Shown here: one piece after another, positions 53,109 to 56,026 of the stretch
Numbering within the stretch: position 1 is the stretch's first letter
Layout: each line of letters begins with the position of its first letter
Assembly (NCBI GenBank): GCA_021324415.1
Contig: JAJPJF010000348.1
Location: forward strand, 1-56,026
Source: Nostocales cyanobacterium Centralia_MAG_434
GTDB taxonomy: Bacteria > Cyanobacteriota > Cyanobacteriia > Cyanobacteriales > Nostocaceae
Direction: 5' to 3'
DNA: 56,026 nucleotides
Position numbers and translations under genes: made by a program
Notes under the pieces: generated by a model
Seen by the model: the letters and a program-made list of their open reading frames with translations, nothing else
The model's database searches: none
Told to the model about the DNA's origin: nothing

Positions 53109-54002
53109 GTGGGATTGAATCGGCAACAAATAGAAGCAGCACTTCAAGCAGAACGAGAGTTTCCTTATTTACCATTTTCTCTCCATCTTTTTGAGACTGT
53201 ATCTTCAACTAATCAAGTTCTTTGGGACTTACTAAGCGTCAAATTTGAGCAGGGATGTGTAGTCATTGCCACTCAACAGACATCTGGGAGAGGTCAATGG
53301 GGTCGCCAATGGATTTCAAACCAAGGAGGGCTATATCTTTCTGTGGCAATAAAGCCTCAGATGGAAATAGCTAACAGTTACCAGCTGACTTTAGCTACTG
53401 CTTGGGGAATTGCGAAACAATTGGGTAGCCATGGTATCCCTGTAGGGATTAAATGGCCTAACGATTTAGTTTTAATCCCAACTTCCATTTCAAACGTAAA
53501 TAAGATATCCCATCTTGTACCTAATGGAGTTTTTCATGCGAATGACACTAGGCATAACTATAAAAAGCTGGGGGGTATTTTGACTGAAACTAAAGTAAAC
53601 AAAGGAGAAATTACTCAAGCAGTGATTGGAGTTGGCATAAATTGGGCCAACCCAGTACCAGACACTGGAATCAACTTAGAAACATGGCAAGCAGATCAGC
53701 ATTCAAGACCAATCTCAAGTCTGGAAATGCTAACCTCGACAGTTTTATTAGGAATAGATTCCGCTATGATATGCCTATTCCAGGAAGAAGCAGATACCTT
53801 GTTATCTCGATATTTAGAGTTGTTTATCAACATCGGCGATCAGGTATGCGTAAATAACTTGACAGGAACTGTAATTGGTGTAAATCATACCGGAGAGCTT
53901 TGTGTTCGCATGAAAACAGATGAACATAAATCAGTCATAACACCAGAAATTTATCTCCAGCCCGGTACAATCAATTTGGGCTACTGTAAACCCTCTAATT
54001 AA
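53109..54002 (+). CDS. birA: Biotin-[acetyl-CoA-carboxylase] ligase, with an insertion
   Basis: A 297-residue class-I biotin protein ligase without the DNA-binding domain. It activates biotin to biotinyl-AMP with ATP and attaches it to AccB. SGRGQWGRQWISNQGGLYLS is the nucleotide/biotin loop and IKWPNDLVL carries the catalytic-site Asn-Asp. Between it and KKLGGILTETK lies an extra stretch of about 25-30 residues (about 120-150) that I do not expect from typical BirA. The C-terminal SH3-like part (GDQVCVNNLTGTVIGVNHTG) is present. The start codon is GTG. Confidence 0.88.
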   Translation: MGLNRQQIEAALQAEREFPYLPFSLHLFETVSSTNQVLWDLLSVKFEQGCVVIATQQTSGRGQWGRQWISNQGGLYLSVAIKPQMEIANSYQLTLATAWGIAKQLGSHGIPVGIKWPNDLVLIPTSISNVNKISHLVPNGVFHANDTRHNYKKLGGILTETKVNKGEITQAVIGVGINWANPVPDTGINLETWQADQHSRPISSLEMLTSTVLLGIDSAMICLFQEEADTLLSRYLELFINIGDQVCVNNLTGTVIGVNHTGELCVRMKTDEHKSVITPEIYLQPGTINLGYCKPSN

Positions 54003-54049
54003 CCAAGACAGTCTGTTTAGGCTAATTACATACAACACCACCAGAACCA

Positions 54050-55684
54050 ATGACGCAGCGCAATAACTCTGCCCATCCTCATTTGCACGACCACCAGTCG
54101 CTACAAGTATGGCATCGCTCGCTACCAGCACAGAGTCTCTGTTGGCTTAGCAGTTTCAGCCTGTTAAGCGGCGGGTTGGTGTTTGCCCAAGAATCACCAT
54201 CACCGATAGATAACATTGTTCCCACTGTTGAAAAATCCAGCACAGTAGGATCTGTAAACAAAGTTAAATTTGAGCAAAATCATAACACCTCTCTACCAGA
54301 AGCGGAGCAATCACAGCCTGAATATTCTCAGCGTCGCTCCAAACTCAGACAGAGACTAAATAAGGGAGCAATTTCTCAATCAGCAGAATCGGTGAGAAAC
54401 TCACAAATTAAACAAGAGGGTTCACAACAGCACTCGCAGCCATCAGGAGAATCCACTCCTGCGGCAAATGTAAGCAGAGTAAGGGTTAATATAGAAACCT
54501 CGCAGCATGTGCCTGTCATTCGTAAAGAAGAAAAACAGCAAGCACAACTAACAGGACCAACGAATCAAAGCTCACCTTCTGCAAAAGTTCCCCAAGCAAC
54601 AAACCCATTAGATAGTTCTCATAGCACTAACAGCGTTGCCTCAGGGAAACCCAAGGATTATAACAACACCTTGATTGATCCCAATAATTACAGTAGTACT
54701 AGTGGTACTCACAAATATGAAGCACCTAGCTCTGTGGTAATTACAGATCGCTCCAGTGGTTGTCGAACCATATTAGGGCAAGGACAAGGTGTTTCCAATA
54801 GTCCTTGTGTCCAATCTTCTCATCAGTCTTTAGCCGACTCCACCACTCAGCTACAAAAGCGTGAACCTAGTTGGATCAGAAGAAGCCAAATTGCTCATTC
54901 AGTCAACGTTACCTCAGACCAGCGTGTTGCCACTAGTGCTACCAACATCACTCGTCCCACTCGCATTGCTTCTGGTGGTGTGACTAAGAGTGACTACCGA
55001 CCCAATCGGTTTATCCCCAACAATTTCACCACCCCCACAACAACAGTGAGTTCTACTCCTGTTGCACCTGTGGGTGGTGCTTTACCTCCGCCAGTAACTG
55101 CTGATAACGTCGCTCCCCGTCCAAGCACCGTAGCATATAACATCCCACTAGCATCAACATTGCCACAAATTGCCTACAGTGGAATTGTTGGTAGACTCGC
55201 TGATGGTATTGCAGGATTGATGTTTCCCCTTTCTGTCCCAGCTCCAATCACTTCTTTATTTGGTTGGCGAACTCATCCCATCACTGGCGATCGCCGTTTC
55301 CACGCTGGTACAGACTTGGGTGCGGCAATGGGAACCCCAATTTTAGCAGCCTACCCTGGGAAAGTAGAGGCGGCTGATTGGGTAAGTGGCTACGGCTTAA
55401 CCGTGATTCTTAACCACAACAACGCGCAACAAACACTCTACGGTCACATGTCACAAATTCTTGTTCAACCTGGTCAGTGGGTAGAACAGGGAACCGTAAT
55501 TGGGCTAGTTGGTAGTACTGGTAATTCTACAGGTCCGCATCTCCACTTTGAGGTGCGTCAACTGACAGCAGACGGTTGGGTTGCAACTGATCCAGGTGCT
55601 CAATTAGAGTACGCGCTTAGTCAGTTGGTTCAAAACTTACAAACAGCTCAAGCATCTCAGTCTACTACTAAGCGATTAAACTGA
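54050..55684 (+). CDS. M23-family metallopeptidase
   Basis: A 544-residue protein with an N-terminal hydrophobic segment (LCWLSSFSLLSGGLVFAQ, about 30-47), a long low-complexity Ser/Gln-rich region (about 50-380) and a C-terminal LytM/M23 domain (about 400-520). The Zn ligands are His and Asp in FHAGTDLGAAMGTPI, and His-x-His in GPHLHFEVRQL; YGHMSQILVQPGQWVEQG also matches. It cuts peptidoglycan cross-bridges, or may act as a regulator. The disordered stretch probably spans the periplasm. It follows birA closely. Confidence 0.92.
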   Translation: MTQRNNSAHPHLHDHQSLQVWHRSLPAQSLCWLSSFSLLSGGLVFAQESPSPIDNIVPTVEKSSTVGSVNKVKFEQNHNTSLPEAEQSQPEYSQRRSKLRQRLNKGAISQSAESVRNSQIKQEGSQQHSQPSGESTPAANVSRVRVNIETSQHVPVIRKEEKQQAQLTGPTNQSSPSAKVPQATNPLDSSHSTNSVASGKPKDYNNTLIDPNNYSSTSGTHKYEAPSSVVITDRSSGCRTILGQGQGVSNSPCVQSSHQSLADSTTQLQKREPSWIRRSQIAHSVNVTSDQRVATSATNITRPTRIASGGVTKSDYRPNRFIPNNFTTPTTTVSSTPVAPVGGALPPPVTADNVAPRPSTVAYNIPLASTLPQIAYSGIVGRLADGIAGLMFPLSVPAPITSLFGWRTHPITGDRRFHAGTDLGAAMGTPILAAYPGKVEAADWVSGYGLTVILNHNNAQQTLYGHMSQILVQPGQWVEQGTVIGLVGSTGNSTGPHLHFEVRQLTADGWVATDPGAQLEYALSQLVQNLQTAQASQSTTKRLN

Positions 55685-55785
55685 GAATTCTGCCAATTTG
55701 GCAACATGTCATGTTTAAGTGAAACTATTCTGTCAATCAATGGGTCTTACCTAACAAGACGCATAGCAAAAAAGCAGAAACTTCC

Positions 55786-55855
55786 TCTTCCGGTTGGCTA
55801 CCGGAAGATGTTTTAAATACATTCAAAACACCGTCCCCAGATTCACGACCTGGGG
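55786..55855. terminator. Two hairpins after the M23 gene
   Basis: TCTTCCGG/CCGGAAGA (55786-55808) and CCCCAG/CTGGGG (55835-55855) lie about 100-170 bases past the stop. The first is followed by TGTTTTAAAT. Either could terminate the gene. Confidence 0.5.
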
Positions 55856-55890
55856 ATTTGTCTATTTGTTCTTTGGCAGAAGGGAGACCA

Positions 55891-56026
55891 GAGGACAGGG
55901 AGGATAGGGAGAATAGGGAGGACAAGGAGGACAAGGGGGACAAGGGGGACAAGGAGGACAAGGAGGACAAGGGGGACAAGGGGGACAAGGAGGACAAGGG
56001 GGACAAGGAGGACAAGGAGGACAAGG
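55891..56026. repeat. Tandem 9-base repeat array C (GGACAAGGG/A)
   Basis: At least ten units of GGACAAGGG or GGACAAGGA run to the window edge and may continue. Earlier units (GGACAGGGAGGATAGGGAG) are more degenerate. A long Leu-Ser-Ser frame on the minus strand is an artefact of the 9-base period. Confidence 0.85.

Noticed and set aside
55737-56024. Leu-Ser-Ser/Pro repeat frame at the window end
   Set aside because: Also an artefact of the 9-base array.

Overview
The window reads as chromosome of a filamentous (Nostocales-type) cyanobacterium. The indicators are frequent GCGATCGC (HIP1) octamers, a psbV-petE-petJ photosynthesis block, a chloroplast-like tRNA-Glu(UUC), cyanobacterium-specific small proteins, many two-component genes, low-complexity intergenic repeats and remnants of IS630-like and IS200/IS605 elements. 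The species cannot be named from sequence alone.

Layout. (1) About 1-13,690, all on the minus strand: a dense surface-glycan cluster with five GT9 (heptosyltransferase-type) genes, one of them half-length, four GT4-type glycosyltransferase domains, one GT2, an SDR, and three enzymes of nucleotide-heptose synthesis: a GmhA isomerase fused to a glycosyltransferase, an HldA-type kinase and a GmhB phosphatase. Many genes overlap by 8-26 bases, so they are probably co-transcribed. The adenylyltransferase (HldC) and epimerase (HldD) are not in the window. The distal glycosyltransferase appears cut by an IS630-type element at the left edge. (2) 13.8-17 kb: PLP-dependent dehydratase, GNAT acetyltransferase and an orphan AAA ATPase. 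(3) 17.6-23.4 kb: an orphan MinD paralogue, response regulators, a DUF2294/MpsC protein, a hybrid histidine kinase and a 1.6-kb non-coding stretch with hairpins. (4) 23.6-27.6 kb: stress-type genes (glycine-zipper/ChaB protein, Dps, low-temperature-induced-like protein) and small conserved proteins. (5) 28-36 kb: a GAF histidine kinase lacking its phospho-acceptor histidine, an SRPBCC protein, tRNA-Glu, a CPA-type antiporter, a cytochrome b paralogue and a TonB-like protein. (6) 36-38.4 kb: petJ, petE, psbV and a small IF-2-like gene. (7) 38.6-46.4 kb: two sugar-ABC permeases and a mixed set of small proteins, including a putative permuted papain-fold protein and a solute-binding lipoprotein. 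(8) 46.4-56 kb: LLM oxidoreductase, an internally deleted IS605-type element, dienelactone hydrolase, hisC, AhpD-like protein, rubrerythrin, pgeF, birA and an M23 peptidase.

The strongest candidate for an undescribed system is the 13.7-kb heptose/glycosyltransferase cluster, in particular the glycosyltransferase-GmhA fusion. Three arrays of a 9-base repeat and a dispersed repeat of about 43 bases sit between genes and are unlikely to be coding.
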